A stretch of 41,815 nt of DNA from positions 1-41,815 of the forward strand of contig CACENO010000010.1 of assembly GCA_902560875.1 (NCBI GenBank), in the 5' to 3' direction. The position numbers and the translations under genes are program-made. The notes beneath the pieces were generated by a model that saw only the letters and a list, made by a program, of their open reading frames with translations, was not told where the DNA came from and did no database searches. Source of the stretch: an uncultured Prochlorococcus sp. (GTDB lineage: Bacteria; Cyanobacteriota; Cyanobacteriia; PCC-6307; Cyanobiaceae). This document shows, piece after piece, positions 27,832-37,585 of the stretch (position 1 is the first letter of the stretch; each line of letters opens with the position of its first letter).

Positions 27832-28987
27832 TCAAAACCAAACTTCCAAAATCAAAGAGGTACGTCATAAATTTGGGAAAGGGCCAAATGTTAGCCCCTT
27901 CACTCTTGGGACCATGAGGTTACTAAGCTCTCCAGAACATATGTATAAAGCGGTAAGTGAAGCTTATTTCGCAGGGATAAACCATATAGAAACTTCTCCT
28001 TGCTATGGACCAGCTGAAATCTTCCTAGGAGAGGCTCTTAAAAGAGTAAAAAAAGAAAAGCTAGAGCCTAAAGATGGTTGGATTATCACAAGCAAACTAT
28101 TACCAGGCTTTTCCCTGCGAGAGGGGAAGCATCAAATAAAAAATATTCTAAAAAGATTAGGATTAAAAAAAATCAATAACCTTGCAATTCATGGCTTAAA
28201 TTTAAAAGAGCACTTGGAATGGGCTTTAAAAGGCCAAGGTTCTGATCTCCTTAAATGGGCAGAAGATGAGAATATTGTTGGCCAACTCGGCTTCAGCTCC
28301 CATGGTTCGTACGAATTAATTCAAACTGCTATTGACAGCAATAGGTTTCAATTTTGCAGTCTTCATTTACACCTACTTGACCAAGAAAGAATTCCACTTG
28401 CACAGTTAGCGTTAAGAAAGGGAATGGGTGTAATAGCAATATCACCAGCAGATAAGGGAGGACATTTACATACTCCAAGTACAACCCTTGTTAAGGATTG
28501 CTCTCCTATTACTCCACTTGAACTTGCCTATCGATTCCTACTTTCAGAAGGAATAAGTACATTAACTGTTGGTGCTTTTAAAGCTGAAGATCTACATCTA
28601 GCAAAAAAACTTATAGAAAAAGATGGTCCTTTAACTGATATCGAAATAAATACAATCTCAAATCTTAAAAACAAAAGCAAACAAAGAGTTGGGAATGATC
28701 TTTGTGGACAATGCTATCAATGTCTCCCATGCCCAATGAATGTTCCAATACCAAATATACTAAAGCTTAGGAATCTATTAATAGGTCATGACCTCCAATC
28801 ATTTACAAAAGAGCGTTACAATTTAATAGGAAGAGCTGGACATTGGTGGGAAAGCATCGATGCAAGTGCTTGCAATAAATGTGGTGAATGCATTCCAAAG
28901 TGTCCAAACAACTTATCTATACCAGAACTACTCGAAGATACACATAAACAATTAGTAGACAAGCCAAAAAGGAGGCTATGGGGCTGA
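27806..28987 (+). CDS. Aldo/keto reductase with two C-terminal [4Fe-4S] motifs
   Basis: The 393-aa protein joins an aldo/keto reductase barrel to a ferredoxin-like tail. In the barrel, the usual catalytic Asp-Tyr-Lys-His set reads E62 (IETSPCYG), Y67, K97 (IITSK) and H129 (LAIHG), so the Asp is replaced by Glu. The tail has C300, C303, C306 and C309, then C356, C359, C362 and C366 (CNKCGECIPKCP), enough for two [4Fe-4S] clusters. Proteins of this build are widespread in cyanobacteria and generally annotated as predicted oxidoreductases; the substrate is unknown. The GTG at 27794 is an alternative start. Its end overlaps the convergent lipoprotein gene by 12 bp. Confidence 0.85.
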   Translation: MKHPQTFPNQNQTSKIKEVRHKFGKGPNVSPFTLGTMRLLSSPEHMYKAVSEAYFAGINHIETSPCYGPAEIFLGEALKRVKKEKLEPKDGWIITSKLLPGFSLREGKHQIKNILKRLGLKKINNLAIHGLNLKEHLEWALKGQGSDLLKWAEDENIVGQLGFSSHGSYELIQTAIDSNRFQFCSLHLHLLDQERIPLAQLALRKGMGVIAISPADKGGHLHTPSTTLVKDCSPITPLELAYRFLLSEGISTLTVGAFKAEDLHLAKKLIEKDGPLTDIEINTISNLKNKSKQRVGNDLCGQCYQCLPCPMNVPIPNILKLRNLLIGHDLQSFTKERYNLIGRAGHWWESIDASACNKCGECIPKCPNNLSIPELLEDTHKQLVDKPKRRLWG

Positions 28988-29980
28988 CTCTTCCCAGATT
29001 GTTTGCAAGCGATTTCTTTCAAAACTATCTATAGACGAGAAAGACCAACTATTTTCCCAAAAAGATTCAGAGGGTAGAACTAAATGCTTATATGAATCTG
29101 GGATATATTTTATAGATTTAACAATTTCTGTACGATTAACAGAAGGAATCCAACCTCTTGCAACAAGTTTTCCCATCAAAGGTAATTTCCATGACTCTTC
29201 TATCCAGTTTTGAGGAAATAACTCTTTAGTGTTTTTTGTCCTTGCAATAAGAGTCCAATTTAAAGGAGCACCATCTTTTGGTAATGCAATTCTTAATCTT
29301 GGATCACTACTCAAATTTCTAAAGCATTTATGCAAAGGAAGAACTGCAACTTGGGCTTTCCCTGAAAGGAGCCAATTCAAACCATTCTGATCATCGAAGG
29401 CTTTTGCTTGAAGTCTTAATTTTCGCAAGCTATAAGTTGCCGAAATTCTTTCTGCAATAGAAATAACAACTCGTGGACTTGAAGGCAAAATAATTCGCCC
29501 CTCTAATGCTGGATCTAATAAAATATCCCAACCTTTATTTGCTTGCGGAAGAAAAGCTTTCCCATTTCTAAATAACATCACCCAAGGACTAACACTTATT
29601 GGGAACAAAAGAGAAGACAATCCTTTATCAAGATTCCCTAAAAATTCCTTTGCTTTTATATCAAGGCGAGAATTCATATCAACTGCTTTTATTGGCTGAA
29701 GATCCTCTCGAGATAGGTCCATAAGCCACCCATCGCCAAGAGCAATAAGATCTGTATTTAAGTAATCAAGCATTTTTAATGGATTTTCATTCGCACGCTT
29801 CTTTAATATTTTTAACTTCCAAGGAGTTGGCAAGCTATTTGTTAATTCCCTTGGCAAAGTATCAGGTAATGCACAAAGGATTGCCTGATTAGGAGTAGAA
29901 GAGCAACCAGACAAGTTATAAAGACTCGCCAAAACTGATATTCGAACAAACTCTCTACGAGTCAATATTGCAGATGTCAT
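28976..29980 (-). CDS. Solute-binding-like lipoprotein with twin-arginine signal
   Basis: The 334-aa protein starts with a signal peptide that holds both a twin-arginine pair (R8-R9 in LTRREFVRIS) and a lipobox ending at C26 (LSGC). The body resembles the PotD/Fe3+-type class of periplasmic binding proteins: WDILLDPALEGRIILPSSPR near the middle, QVAVLPLHKCF, and a C-terminal MGKLVARGWIPSVNR segment. No permease or ATPase gene is adjacent, which is odd for a transporter component. It is the last gene of the leftward topA unit, 28 bp after the CobT-like gene. The ligand cannot be told from sequence alone. Confidence 0.72.
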   Translation of the reverse strand: MTSAILTRREFVRISVLASLYNLSGCSSTPNQAILCALPDTLPRELTNSLPTPWKLKILKKRANENPLKMLDYLNTDLIALGDGWLMDLSREDLQPIKAVDMNSRLDIKAKEFLGNLDKGLSSLLFPISVSPWVMLFRNGKAFLPQANKGWDILLDPALEGRIILPSSPRVVISIAERISATYSLRKLRLQAKAFDDQNGLNWLLSGKAQVAVLPLHKCFRNLSSDPRLRIALPKDGAPLNWTLIARTKNTKELFPQNWIEESWKLPLMGKLVARGWIPSVNRTEIVKSIKYIPDSYKHLVLPSESFWENSWSFSSIDSFERNRLQTIWEESAP

Positions 29981-30008
29981 GCTTAAATCTTCAAGAGAAA
30001 GGTGAATT

Positions 30009-31199
30009 TCATTGTTTATAAACCTCTTGCAAATGCTCTAATGACTTTTCACAATTATCAACTATTTCTTTTGAACTTACTCCATATAACTGAGCTAATA
30101 ATGCTAAAGCTCCAGCACCAACACCTTCTTTGATATATCCCCTTTCATAATCCTTCAAGACTTTATAACTACTAAAATTGAATCGTAACCCACTAGAAAT
30201 GCCAAGTAGTCTTACCCCAAAATGATCGCCAATAATATCCAATAATCGAACTAAAGAATTTGATTTTTGGCCATCAGAAGAAGCTTCCTCAACAAGCCAA
30301 GCAGTTGTTCCTAGCACAATGCCATCAACAAAATGCTGCCGCAAAGATGCTTTTAAATCAGCAAGCGCCAAAGCTAAAACAGCTAACATCTGACAACCAC
30401 CACCCAACAAAACTTCTTGGCCTGCCTCTCTTGCTCCTAATAGAAGTCCAACAGCAGCAGGCTGAAAAGGATCGCCTACAGCCGCTAATAATTGTTTAGG
30501 GGAAGGTGAAAGGCCTAGATCTGCAGCTTTTAAACCTTTTGCAACTAGCTCTCTTTTAAGTAAAGAAGGAGGATGGAGTGCGCTCCCACTAATCAAATTT
30601 GATACTTGCAAACCTAGACCAGTAAGAACAGCCTGAGCTGTAGTAGTCCCCCCAGGAACACATTCGGCAATCAGCAATGGTTTTCTCAGTTTCAATCCCA
30701 TTGAGAAACCTTTTCGCCAAAGGGATTTAACTCTTTTGTATTCCATTGCTTTACCCGTGCTAAGACAATCAGCCGGCCCAATAGAAGGCTCCTCAAAGCG
30801 AAGGTGGGGAAAGGGAGGTAATTGAGGAAGACCAAGGGCTAAAACCATTGGTTCCAATCCAATAATGCGAGATGCGACATGACTAATTAATGCTGGAGAA
30901 ACACCTGCAGGCAAAGGAGGCAAAGGCCAATGTCTCTTCCCTAATGGCCCATGCAAAAGCAGTTCTGCATCTGCTACCGCTGTATAACGCCGTGAATCAG
31001 CTGTGGCGCCAGCGGCAGAGATACCTTTTACTTCAGCTGTTCTAGAGCCCGCCAAGATCAATAAAACATCAAATTTTTTATTTCTGTTGACCCAGGAATT
31101 AATCCACTTGCGAATCCTGAAAGAGGATGATCCCGCTCCAAAAGCCAAACACCCTTTAGGAAGCAACTCAAAAGAATAAATGTTTTTTCTATGGTTCAA
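30009..31199 (-). CDS. CobT-like phosphoribosyltransferase family protein (TIGR00303)
   Basis: The 396-aa protein resembles the TIGR00303 group, related to nicotinate-nucleotide:dimethylbenzimidazole phosphoribosyltransferase (CobT). Recognisable pieces are LLIAECVPGGTTTAQAVLTG near residue 180, GDPFQPAAVGLLLGAREAGQ near 240, and a late EGVGAGALALLAQLYGVSS. CobT activates the lower base of cobalamin as its riboside phosphate. Whether this group uses dimethylbenzimidazole or another base such as adenine is not settled for this organism. The start is a TTG at 31199, overlapping the preceding gene's TGA by 4 bp; there is no ATG before the conserved region. Confidence 0.8.
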   Translation of the reverse strand: MNHRKNIYSFELLPKGCLAFGAGSSSFRIRKWINSWVNRNKKFDVLLILAGSRTAEVKGISAAGATADSRRYTAVADAELLLHGPLGKRHWPLPPLPAGVSPALISHVASRIIGLEPMVLALGLPQLPPFPHLRFEEPSIGPADCLSTGKAMEYKRVKSLWRKGFSMGLKLRKPLLIAECVPGGTTTAQAVLTGLGLQVSNLISGSALHPPSLLKRELVAKGLKAADLGLSPSPKQLLAAVGDPFQPAAVGLLLGAREAGQEVLLGGGCQMLAVLALALADLKASLRQHFVDGIVLGTTAWLVEEASSDGQKSNSLVRLLDIIGDHFGVRLLGISSGLRFNFSSYKVLKDYERGYIKEGVGAGALALLAQLYGVSSKEIVDNCEKSLEHLQEVYKQ

Positions 31200-31882
31200 A
31201 GGGGATCAAGCGCTACAAGGCTGTTTAGTACTGATGGTGGTTCTGGCATAGTTGCTTGTAAGCGAGGAAAAATCCAGAAAGCCAAGGCATGCAAAGTCAA
31301 AACATAGATAACTTCTTGAACAACAACTAAAAGGAAAGCAACAAGCTGAACCTGGCCAAGTTCTGGAACAAATTGAAGGTTTAGCAATTCCACTAATCTC
31401 TCAAGCAATCCAGATCCAGCACGAGTTATAACGACCCAAAGATTTTCTCCTACCAATAGTGATAGGACTAAGACTCTTACAAAAAAGCCAAATGTCCCGA
31501 TTAAGACCCCAATACTCCAACTAAGCCACCAACTTAATTTGCGGCACCAACTCCAACCAAGCCACAGAGCGAGTAGCCCATAAGGGAAAAGTACAAGTGG
31601 CCCTCGAATTGGCCCCATCAACACAGTTAACAACAAAACCGAAAGAAATACCCCTTCGATTCCAGAAGTAGGGCCTCGACGAATCTGAAGCAATGCCAAA
31701 GGCAATGGCAATGCAAGCCTAAACAGAGACCCTCCTACAGGTAAATAATAAAGAGCCACCCAAATCAATGAAGAAGCTGCTGATAAATAAGCAGCTTCTA
31801 TCATGCGAAGAGCTTGAGTCTTATTAATTGGTCCATATGAATTCACAGTTTTTACTTTTTTTAATTTCGATAAATCAATCAA
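31196..31882 (-). CDS. DUF2232-like multi-pass membrane protein
   Basis: The 228-aa protein is largely hydrophobic with about six membrane segments and a family pattern like DUF2232 (LPLPLALLQIRRGPTSGIEG, then LLTVLMGPIRGPLVLFPYGL). Members are found in Firmicutes (YybS) and cyanobacteria; the role is unknown. It starts with TTG at 31882 within a 4-bp overlap with the lipoprotein gene, and its TGA overlaps the TTG of the CobT-like gene. The fold resembles small-molecule uptake S-components only loosely; I do not claim that function. Confidence 0.7.
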   Translation of the reverse strand: MIDLSKLKKVKTVNSYGPINKTQALRMIEAAYLSAASSLIWVALYYLPVGGSLFRLALPLPLALLQIRRGPTSGIEGVFLSVLLLTVLMGPIRGPLVLFPYGLLALWLGWSWCRKLSWWLSWSIGVLIGTFGFFVRVLVLSLLVGENLWVVITRAGSGLLERLVELLNLQFVPELGQVQLVAFLLVVVQEVIYVLTLHALAFWIFPRLQATMPEPPSVLNSLVALDPL

Positions 31883-32385
31883 CGAGCTAACCTCTCATTT
31901 CTAAAAGCCTTAGGAGATGATTTGTTTTCTATGAGTTCAATCATTTCAACTTCAAAAATCACTCCAGCTGTTCTCAATGCCTTAGTAACCTTTTCTGCTG
32001 GTGCAGAAGGGTTTGCAGCTGAAAGCTTGATTATTATCCGATATGGAAGGGGGTCGAAAGACGTAGATTCATCTTTATCTCTAATCTTTTCATCAACTTT
32101 CCTAATTGATAATTTTCTGTTTCTTCCTTTAGATTTTAAATTACTTTGAGTTAGACGAGAAATACCTAGATTCCTTTGATTACTATTGTCAATATCCATT
32201 TTATCCGGCTTTCTATCAACTTTATTTGGTTCTTTCTGAAGAATTTGTTGATTTGGAGAATCAAAACTATTCGCGAGATCATTGCCTATTCTAGTACTTG
32301 CACAAGCCTGGAAAAATACCAAAGATATTGGAATTAAGATTATGCTAGAGAACTTATGTGGAACTAAAATCTTTAAAGTTATCAT
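31879..32385 (-). CDS. Putative lipoprotein of unknown function
   Basis: The 168-aa protein has a signal peptide with a lipobox ending at C28 (VFFQAC). A low-complexity polar linker, rich in Asn, Asp, Lys and Ser, occupies about residues 30-110. A compact C-terminal domain at about 112-158 ([20 protein letters not shown], then [15 protein letters not shown]) looks folded. I recognise no family. The ATG at 32385 overlaps the topA stop by 4 bp (ATGA), and its own TGA overlaps the next gene, so it is translated as part of the topA unit. Acylation by the lgt product encoded in this window is expected. Confidence 0.65.
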   Translation of the reverse strand: MITLKILVPHKFSSIILIPISLVFFQACASTRIGNDLANSFDSPNQQILQKEPNKVDRKPDKMDIDNSNQRNLGISRLTQSNLKSKGRNRKLSIRKVDEKIRDKDESTSFDPLPYRIIIKLSAANPSAPAEKVTKALRTAGVIFEVEMIELIENKSSPKAFRNERLAR

Positions 32386-35144
32386 ATAATATTACCAGGT
32401 TTTATTACTTTGACAGCACTAGCTCTCAACCTTCCAGATTTTGTAGTAGCTCGAACTTTAGGTGTTACGGAATTAGCTGATTCTTTTGCTTTGGGAGACT
32501 TTTTAGATGTTGTTTTTGTAGTTGTCTTTTTCTTTGTTTTAGTTGTGGTTTTGGCAGTATTTTTTTTCTTGCTTGTGCTAGCATTTGATTTCTTACTAGA
32601 AGCTTTGGCAAGTAATAAATCAACAGCTTCATCAAGAGTTATTTGATCAGCTGTTTTACCTTCTGGCAAAGAAGCATTAACCTTTCCTTGCTTTACATAA
32701 AGTCCATAAGGACCATCATAAACTTGAATCTTTTCTTCGCTTCCTTTAGGCGTCCCAAGATCTTTTAGTGCGGTTCTTCCTCCTCTTCCACGCTTAGGCA
32801 TTGCTAATAACTCAAGAGCTCTTTTGATCTCAACTTCAAGGACATCATCATCTCCCTTAAGGGAACGATAATCTTTCTCTCCTTTACCTTTATCCCAAAC
32901 AACATATGGTCCAAAGCGACCTAAACCAGCTTGGACTTTCCCTCCATCGGGATGTTCTCCTAATAAACGCGGCAACCTTAAAAGCCCTAGAGCATCTTCA
33001 AGGCCTAAGTCCTCAGGTTTAACACCTTTGGGCAAAGATGCACGTTTTGGTTTAGGCGTCTCCTCACTAACTTGCCCTCTCTGAACATAAGGACCATATT
33101 GTCCAAAAAGCAGATATATTTCTTCCGCAGTCTCGGGGTCAACTCCCAAAGACTCAGGCCCATCAGCTTTCTGTTTAAGAATAAGTTCTACTTTTTCTTC
33201 ATTTAAATCCGCGGGAGTAATTTCCTGAGGGAGAGTTGCCTTTATTAGCTCCTCTTCGCCATCATCTCCAATCCTTTTTGATTCAAGATAAGCGCCAAAT
33301 CTTCCAATTCGAACTTGACATGGGAGGCCCTCTAAATCAATAGTTCTAGAAAGGCCAGGATCAATATCCCCTTCTCGTTTCTGAACTTGATTTTCTAAAC
33401 CTTCATTACCTTTATAAAAGCCTTCTAAATAAGGCAGCCACTTAACTTTGCCAGTAGAAATTTCATCTAAAGTTGACTCCATTCTGGCAGTAAAACTTGT
33501 ATCAACTAAGTCAGGAAAATGCTCTTCTAAGAGTGCTATTACTGCAAAGGCTGTAAAACTTGGAACCAAGGCATTCCCATTAAGAGTTGAATATCCTCTA
33601 TCAACAATTGTTCCGATAATACTTGCGTATGTAGAAGGTCTTCCAATCCCTTCTTTTTCAAGCATCTTTACCAATGAAGCCTCGCTATATCTAGCTGGCG
33701 GTTGAGTCTGATGCCCAAGAGCCTCAACTTCCTTAGGACTTGGAGAAGCGCCTTTCGCTAAAGATGGAAGCAAAACTTCTTGCCCTTCTAACGCTGCCTC
33801 CGGGTCATCACTGCCTTCAACATATGCACGAAAAAAACCTGGAAAATCTATTCTTTTTCCGCTTGAGCGAAATGATGCATCACCTGCAGATATATCAACA
33901 GAAAGCATTGTTAATCGAGCTTCTGCCATCTGGCTGGCCACCGTCCGCTTCCAAATCAATTCATATAGAGCTAAATCCCTTCCTTCAAGACCTGTTTCAT
34001 TAGGGGGCTTAAAAATTCCTCCAGAAGGTCTTATAGCCTCATGCGCCTCTTGAGCATTTCTAGATTTTGTACTGAATTGACGAGGCGACTTACTTAAATA
34101 CTCAAGTCCATAAAGTGACTGGACACAAGAACGAGAAGCATCAATTGCCTGAGCCGAAAGATGAACAGAATCAGTCCTCATATAGGTGATAAATCCTCTC
34201 TCATATAGACCTTGAGCACATCGCATTGTTTCACGCGCAGAAAGCCTTAATTTGCGATTAGCCTCTTGCTGAAGAGTGCTCGTTATAAACGGCGGAACAG
34301 GTTTCCTAATAGTTGGTTTTTCTTCAACAGCTTGAACTGTCCAGGTTGTAGCTCGAAGTTTTTCAGAGAGATTTCTAGCGTCTTCTTCGCTTAGTAAACG
34401 GACGTTGCTACCTCCCTTCAATTGTCCTGTCGCTTCATCGAAATCATTACCATTAGCAATCCTCTTATTTTCAAATTTGATCAACCTAGCTTCAAAAGAA
34501 GTTCCATTGTGTTGAAGGCTGGCCTTTAAATCCCAATAACTGCCACTCCTAAATGCTCTTCGAGCTCTTTCACGAAGCACTAACAACCTGACTGCTACAG
34601 ATTGAACTCGACCAGCTGACAATCCCCAAGCAACTTTCTTCCACAAAAGAGGGGAAAGTGTATATCCCACAAGTCTGTCAAGAATTCTTCTCGTCTCTTG
34701 GGCATGCACCAACTCCAAATCTAGATCTCTTGTTTTATCAAGAGCCTTAGAGATTGCCTCCTTAGTGATTTCATGAAAGACCATTCTTTTGACAGGAACT
34801 TTTGGAGCCAACAATTGCAATAAATGCCAACTGATGCTTTCTCCTTCCCTATCTTCATCAGTCGCCAAAAGAAGTTGATCAGCCCCTTTCAAAGCAGCCT
34901 TCAATTCTTTAACAATCTTTTTTTTATCTTTCGGGACCACATACAAAGGCTCGAAATCCGCTGTTGTATTAACACCAAGATTCGCCCACTTTTGCCCCTT
35001 TTGAGCAGCTGGTATCTCCCTCGCATTATTTGGGAGATCCCTTACATGCCCCATAGAGGCTTGAACTTGAAAACCCTTTGGCAAAAAACCCCTTATGGTT
35101 CTTGCCTTTGTAGGACTCTCAACGATTACGAGTGTGTGCGCCAT
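32382..35144 (-). CDS. topA: DNA topoisomerase I
   Basis: This type IA topoisomerase relaxes negative supercoils by single-strand passage. From the ATG at 35144 the protein is 920 aa; a TTG two codons earlier is less likely. The TOPRIM domain is at the start ([18 protein letters not shown], then [15 protein letters not shown]), and the active-site tyrosine lies in [14 protein letters not shown] near residue 320. Four C-terminal repeats follow ([41 protein letters not shown]), and no Cys4 zinc fingers are seen. The final 75 residues are a Lys/Thr/Ser tail, probably disordered and DNA-binding. topA is the first gene of a leftward five-gene unit; it is divergent from ndhB with 133 bp between starts. 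Confidence 0.96.
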   Translation of the reverse strand: MAHTLVIVESPTKARTIRGFLPKGFQVQASMGHVRDLPNNAREIPAAQKGQKWANLGVNTTADFEPLYVVPKDKKKIVKELKAALKGADQLLLATDEDREGESISWHLLQLLAPKVPVKRMVFHEITKEAISKALDKTRDLDLELVHAQETRRILDRLVGYTLSPLLWKKVAWGLSAGRVQSVAVRLLVLRERARRAFRSGSYWDLKASLQHNGTSFEARLIKFENKRIANGNDFDEATGQLKGGSNVRLLSEEDARNLSEKLRATTWTVQAVEEKPTIRKPVPPFITSTLQQEANRKLRLSARETMRCAQGLYERGFITYMRTDSVHLSAQAIDASRSCVQSLYGLEYLSKSPRQFSTKSRNAQEAHEAIRPSGGIFKPPNETGLEGRDLALYELIWKRTVASQMAEARLTMLSVDISAGDASFRSSGKRIDFPGFFRAYVEGSDDPEAALEGQEVLLPSLAKGASPSPKEVEALGHQTQPPARYSEASLVKMLEKEGIGRPSTYASIIGTIVDRGYSTLNGNALVPSFTAFAVIALLEEHFPDLVDTSFTARMESTLDEISTGKVKWLPYLEGFYKGNEGLENQVQKREGDIDPGLSRTIDLEGLPCQVRIGRFGAYLESKRIGDDGEEELIKATLPQEITPADLNEEKVELILKQKADGPESLGVDPETAEEIYLLFGQYGPYVQRGQVSEETPKPKRASLPKGVKPEDLGLEDALGLLRLPRLLGEHPDGGKVQAGLGRFGPYVVWDKGKGEKDYRSLKGDDDVLEVEIKRALELLAMPKRGRGGRTALKDLGTPKGSEEKIQVYDGPYGLYVKQGKVNASLPEGKTADQITLDEAVDLLLAKASSKKSNASTSKKKNTAKTTTKTKKKTTTKTTSKKSPKAKESANSVTPKVRATTKSGRLRASAVKVIKPGNII

Positions 35145-35277
35145 AGGCAATGAGCTTATACATTCATCCGTGATTACTATCTATCGCACCAAAGAGGATG
35201 CTGCATAGATACAACTCATATCTAGTGCCAAATTAGTAATTTGGCTAGAGTCTTTAAATTGGCCAAGACTGGTAAAA

Positions 35278-36849
35278 ATGCCCGAAATGGGTGAACTTCT
35301 TTCATCGACCCAAGCAATGGCCGCTCCCGAAGAATTACTTAACCTTGCTTTAAATGCAAGCGCAGTAGCTCCAGAAGGAATGGTTTTACTCGCGATGCTG
35401 GGAACACTAATCGTTGATTTAGCAGGAGAGGAGGCTGCAGCAAAATGGTCGCCACCTATTTGCTATGCAGGGCTAGGAGGCGCTTTAGTACTCCTTGCAA
35501 TGCAATGGAACGGTCCGCTTGAGCCATCTTTCCTAGGGGCTTTCTTGGCAGACAATCTTTCAATTGCTTTTAGATCAGTCATTGCCCTTTCAACACTAAT
35601 TTCTTTACTTATCAGCTGGAGATATGCGGAACAAAGTGGAAGTCCAATAGGAGAATATGCGGCCATTCTTCTAGCAGCGACTTTGGGAGCAATGCTTCTT
35701 TGCGGATCAACCGATCTCGTAAGCATTTTTGTTTCACTGGAAACTCTTTCTGTCGCAAGCTATCTACTTTCGGGCTACATGAAGAGAGATGCTCGAAGTT
35801 CAGAAGCGGCGCTTAAATATCTCCTCGTTGGGTCTGCTGCTGCTGCAGTTTTTCTCTATGGAGCTTCACTTCTATATGGAATTAGCGGATCGACAAATAT
35901 CCAAGAGATTGGGATCGCTTTATTGGAAAGCCCAAAACCACTCGCCGCATTAGCTCTCGTATTCGTTCTTGCAACAGTTGCCTTCAAGATTGCAGCAGTG
36001 CCTTTTCACCAGTGGACTCCAGATGTTTATGAAGGATCCCCAACACCAGTTGTTGCTTTTCTATCAGTAGGTTCAAAAGCTGCAGGTTTTGCTCTCGCCG
36101 TAAGACTTCTAGTCGGATGCTTTAGTGCCTTCGACACACAGTGGAAATTACTTTTCACTGTTCTAGCTGTCCTAAGTATGACCTTAGGTAACGTAGTTGC
36201 TTTAGCACAAACTTCAATGAAGAGGATGCTTGCTTATAGCTCAATTGGGCAAGCAGGCTTCGTAATGATTGGCCTAGTTTGTGGTACTGAGGATGGCTTC
36301 GCTGCAATGGTTTTATACATGGCGGCTTACCTATTTATGAACCTTGGCGCTTTCGCATGCATCATCCTTTTCTCAATTCGTACTGGGAGTGATCGAATTG
36401 CTGATTATGCAGGTCTTTACCAAAAAGACCCTTTAATAACTCTCGGGTTAAGTCTTTGCCTTCTTTCTCTAGGAGGTATACCACCAATGCTGGGCTTCTT
36501 TGGAAAGATCTACCTCTTCTTTGCAGGATGGGCAGATGAGCAATATCTTCTAGTAGTAGTAGGTCTAATAACTTCAGTAATCTCAATTTATTATTACATT
36601 TCAGTTATAAAAATGATGGTAGTAAAAGAACCTCAAGAAGCATCTGAAGTTGTTAAATCCTATCCGGAAGTTAAATGGGAAATTATTGGATTACCGGCTT
36701 TAAGAGTAGCTTTAATAGGTTGCGTTTTAGTTACTGCTGTTGGTGGAGTTTTATCAAATCCACTATTTCAATGGGCCAATAGCACTGTAGCTGGTACGCC
36801 TTTACTTCAAGAAGTAATTGCATTGGGAGGACAGAGAGCACTTGGATAA
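35278..36849 (+). CDS. ndhB: NAD(P)H-quinone oxidoreductase subunit 2 (NdhB)
   Basis: NdhB is a proton-pumping antiporter-like subunit of the NDH-1 complex, used for respiration, cyclic electron flow and CO2 uptake in thylakoids. The 523-aa protein has about fourteen membrane helices and the family blocks [59 protein letters not shown] and [19 protein letters not shown]. The start ATG at 35278 gives a short N-terminal extension, [20 protein letters not shown], before the first helix; the internal ATG codons there are alternatives. The ABC ATPase gene starts inside its last codons. Confidence 0.96.
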   Translation: MPEMGELLSSTQAMAAPEELLNLALNASAVAPEGMVLLAMLGTLIVDLAGEEAAAKWSPPICYAGLGGALVLLAMQWNGPLEPSFLGAFLADNLSIAFRSVIALSTLISLLISWRYAEQSGSPIGEYAAILLAATLGAMLLCGSTDLVSIFVSLETLSVASYLLSGYMKRDARSSEAALKYLLVGSAAAAVFLYGASLLYGISGSTNIQEIGIALLESPKPLAALALVFVLATVAFKIAAVPFHQWTPDVYEGSPTPVVAFLSVGSKAAGFALAVRLLVGCFSAFDTQWKLLFTVLAVLSMTLGNVVALAQTSMKRMLAYSSIGQAGFVMIGLVCGTEDGFAAMVLYMAAYLFMNLGAFACIILFSIRTGSDRIADYAGLYQKDPLITLGLSLCLLSLGGIPPMLGFFGKIYLFFAGWADEQYLLVVVGLITSVISIYYYISVIKMMVVKEPQEASEVVKSYPEVKWEIIGLPALRVALIGCVLVTAVGGVLSNPLFQWANSTVAGTPLLQEVIALGGQRALG

Positions 36850-37537
36850 AGGAAATCAGTCTTCTATTGAAACAGTTGCTAAATTAACTGATGTTAGTAA
36901 GTTATATGGTAGTGGAAATGCTCTTGTCAAAGCGCTAGACAAACTAAATCTAGAAGTCCAGAAAGGTGATTACTTAGCTGTTATGGGAGCAAGCGGTTCA
37001 GGGAAGAGTACTGCGATGAATATTCTTGGTTGTTTAGATCGTCCAACGAGTGGTAGTTATAAATTAAATGGACAATCAGTCGAAGACCTTAATGATGATG
37101 AGCTCGCAGACCTAAGAAATAATGAACTAGGTTTTGTCTTTCAACAATTTCATTTGTTACCAGAAGCAACAGCTTTGGAAAATGTAATCTTGCCCATGAT
37201 TTATGCGCGAATCCCTAAATCAATAAGAGAGGAGAAAGGGAAGCAAGCACTTGAAAGAGTGGGTCTGTCTGATCGAATGGAAAATCGACCAAACCAACTC
37301 TCAGGAGGACAACAGCAGAGAGTTGCAATTGCGAGAGCAATTATTAATCAACCTGCTTTGTTATTAGCGGATGAGCCTACAGGTGCACTAGATTCAAGAA
37401 CAACTGAAGATGTACTTAATCTCTTTGCTGAACTACATGATCAAGGTCTTACTCTTGTCTTAGTAACACATGAAGATGATGTGGCTGCTAGAGCAAGAAA
37501 AATTGTCCATTTTCATGATGGGAAACTAACTAACTAG
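36842..37537 (+). CDS. ABC transporter ATPase, DevA/LolD/MacB type
   Basis: The 231-aa ATPase has Walker [22 protein letters not shown]-loop [18 protein letters not shown], signature [15 protein letters not shown], Walker [16 protein letters not shown] and the switch His in LVTHEDD. The pattern DRPTSGSY with [14 protein letters not shown] marks the LolD/MacB/DevA branch, whose members energise MacB-type permeases moving lipoproteins, glycolipids or peptides. No permease gene is adjacent. I choose the TTG at 36842, overlapping ndhB by 8 bp and 11 bases after GGGAGG; a TTG at 36818 in the same frame would overlap ndhB by 32 bp. The TAG stop lies in the first unit of an 8-bp repeat array. Confidence 0.85.
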   Translation: MDKGNQSSIETVAKLTDVSKLYGSGNALVKALDKLNLEVQKGDYLAVMGASGSGKSTAMNILGCLDRPTSGSYKLNGQSVEDLNDDELADLRNNELGFVFQQFHLLPEATALENVILPMIYARIPKSIREEKGKQALERVGLSDRMENRPNQLSGGQQQRVAIARAIINQPALLLADEPTGALDSRTTEDVLNLFAELHDQGLTLVLVTHEDDVAARARKIVHFHDGKLTN

Positions 37538-37585
37538 CTAACTAGCTAACTAGCTAACTAGCTAACTAGCTAACTAGCTAACTAG
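37530..37585. repeat. Seven perfect tandem copies of an 8-bp unit
   Basis: The unit CTAACTAG repeats seven times without a mismatch, after a partial CTAA at 37526-37529. The first copy includes the last codons and TAG stop of the ABC ATPase gene. Because 8 is not a multiple of 3 and each unit has stops on both strands, the array closes all six reading frames. It separates two convergent genes (birA stop at 37619). Confidence 0.97.

Noticed and set aside
33740-34003. Open frames on the plus strand opposite topA, also near 32410 and 33448
   Set aside because: They mirror the topA coding sequence; the hydrophobic Val/Phe string near 32500 is the complement of its Lys/Thr tail.
37530-37585. CRISPR array
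   Set aside because: The 8-bp units are directly adjacent with no spacers, and no cas gene is present.
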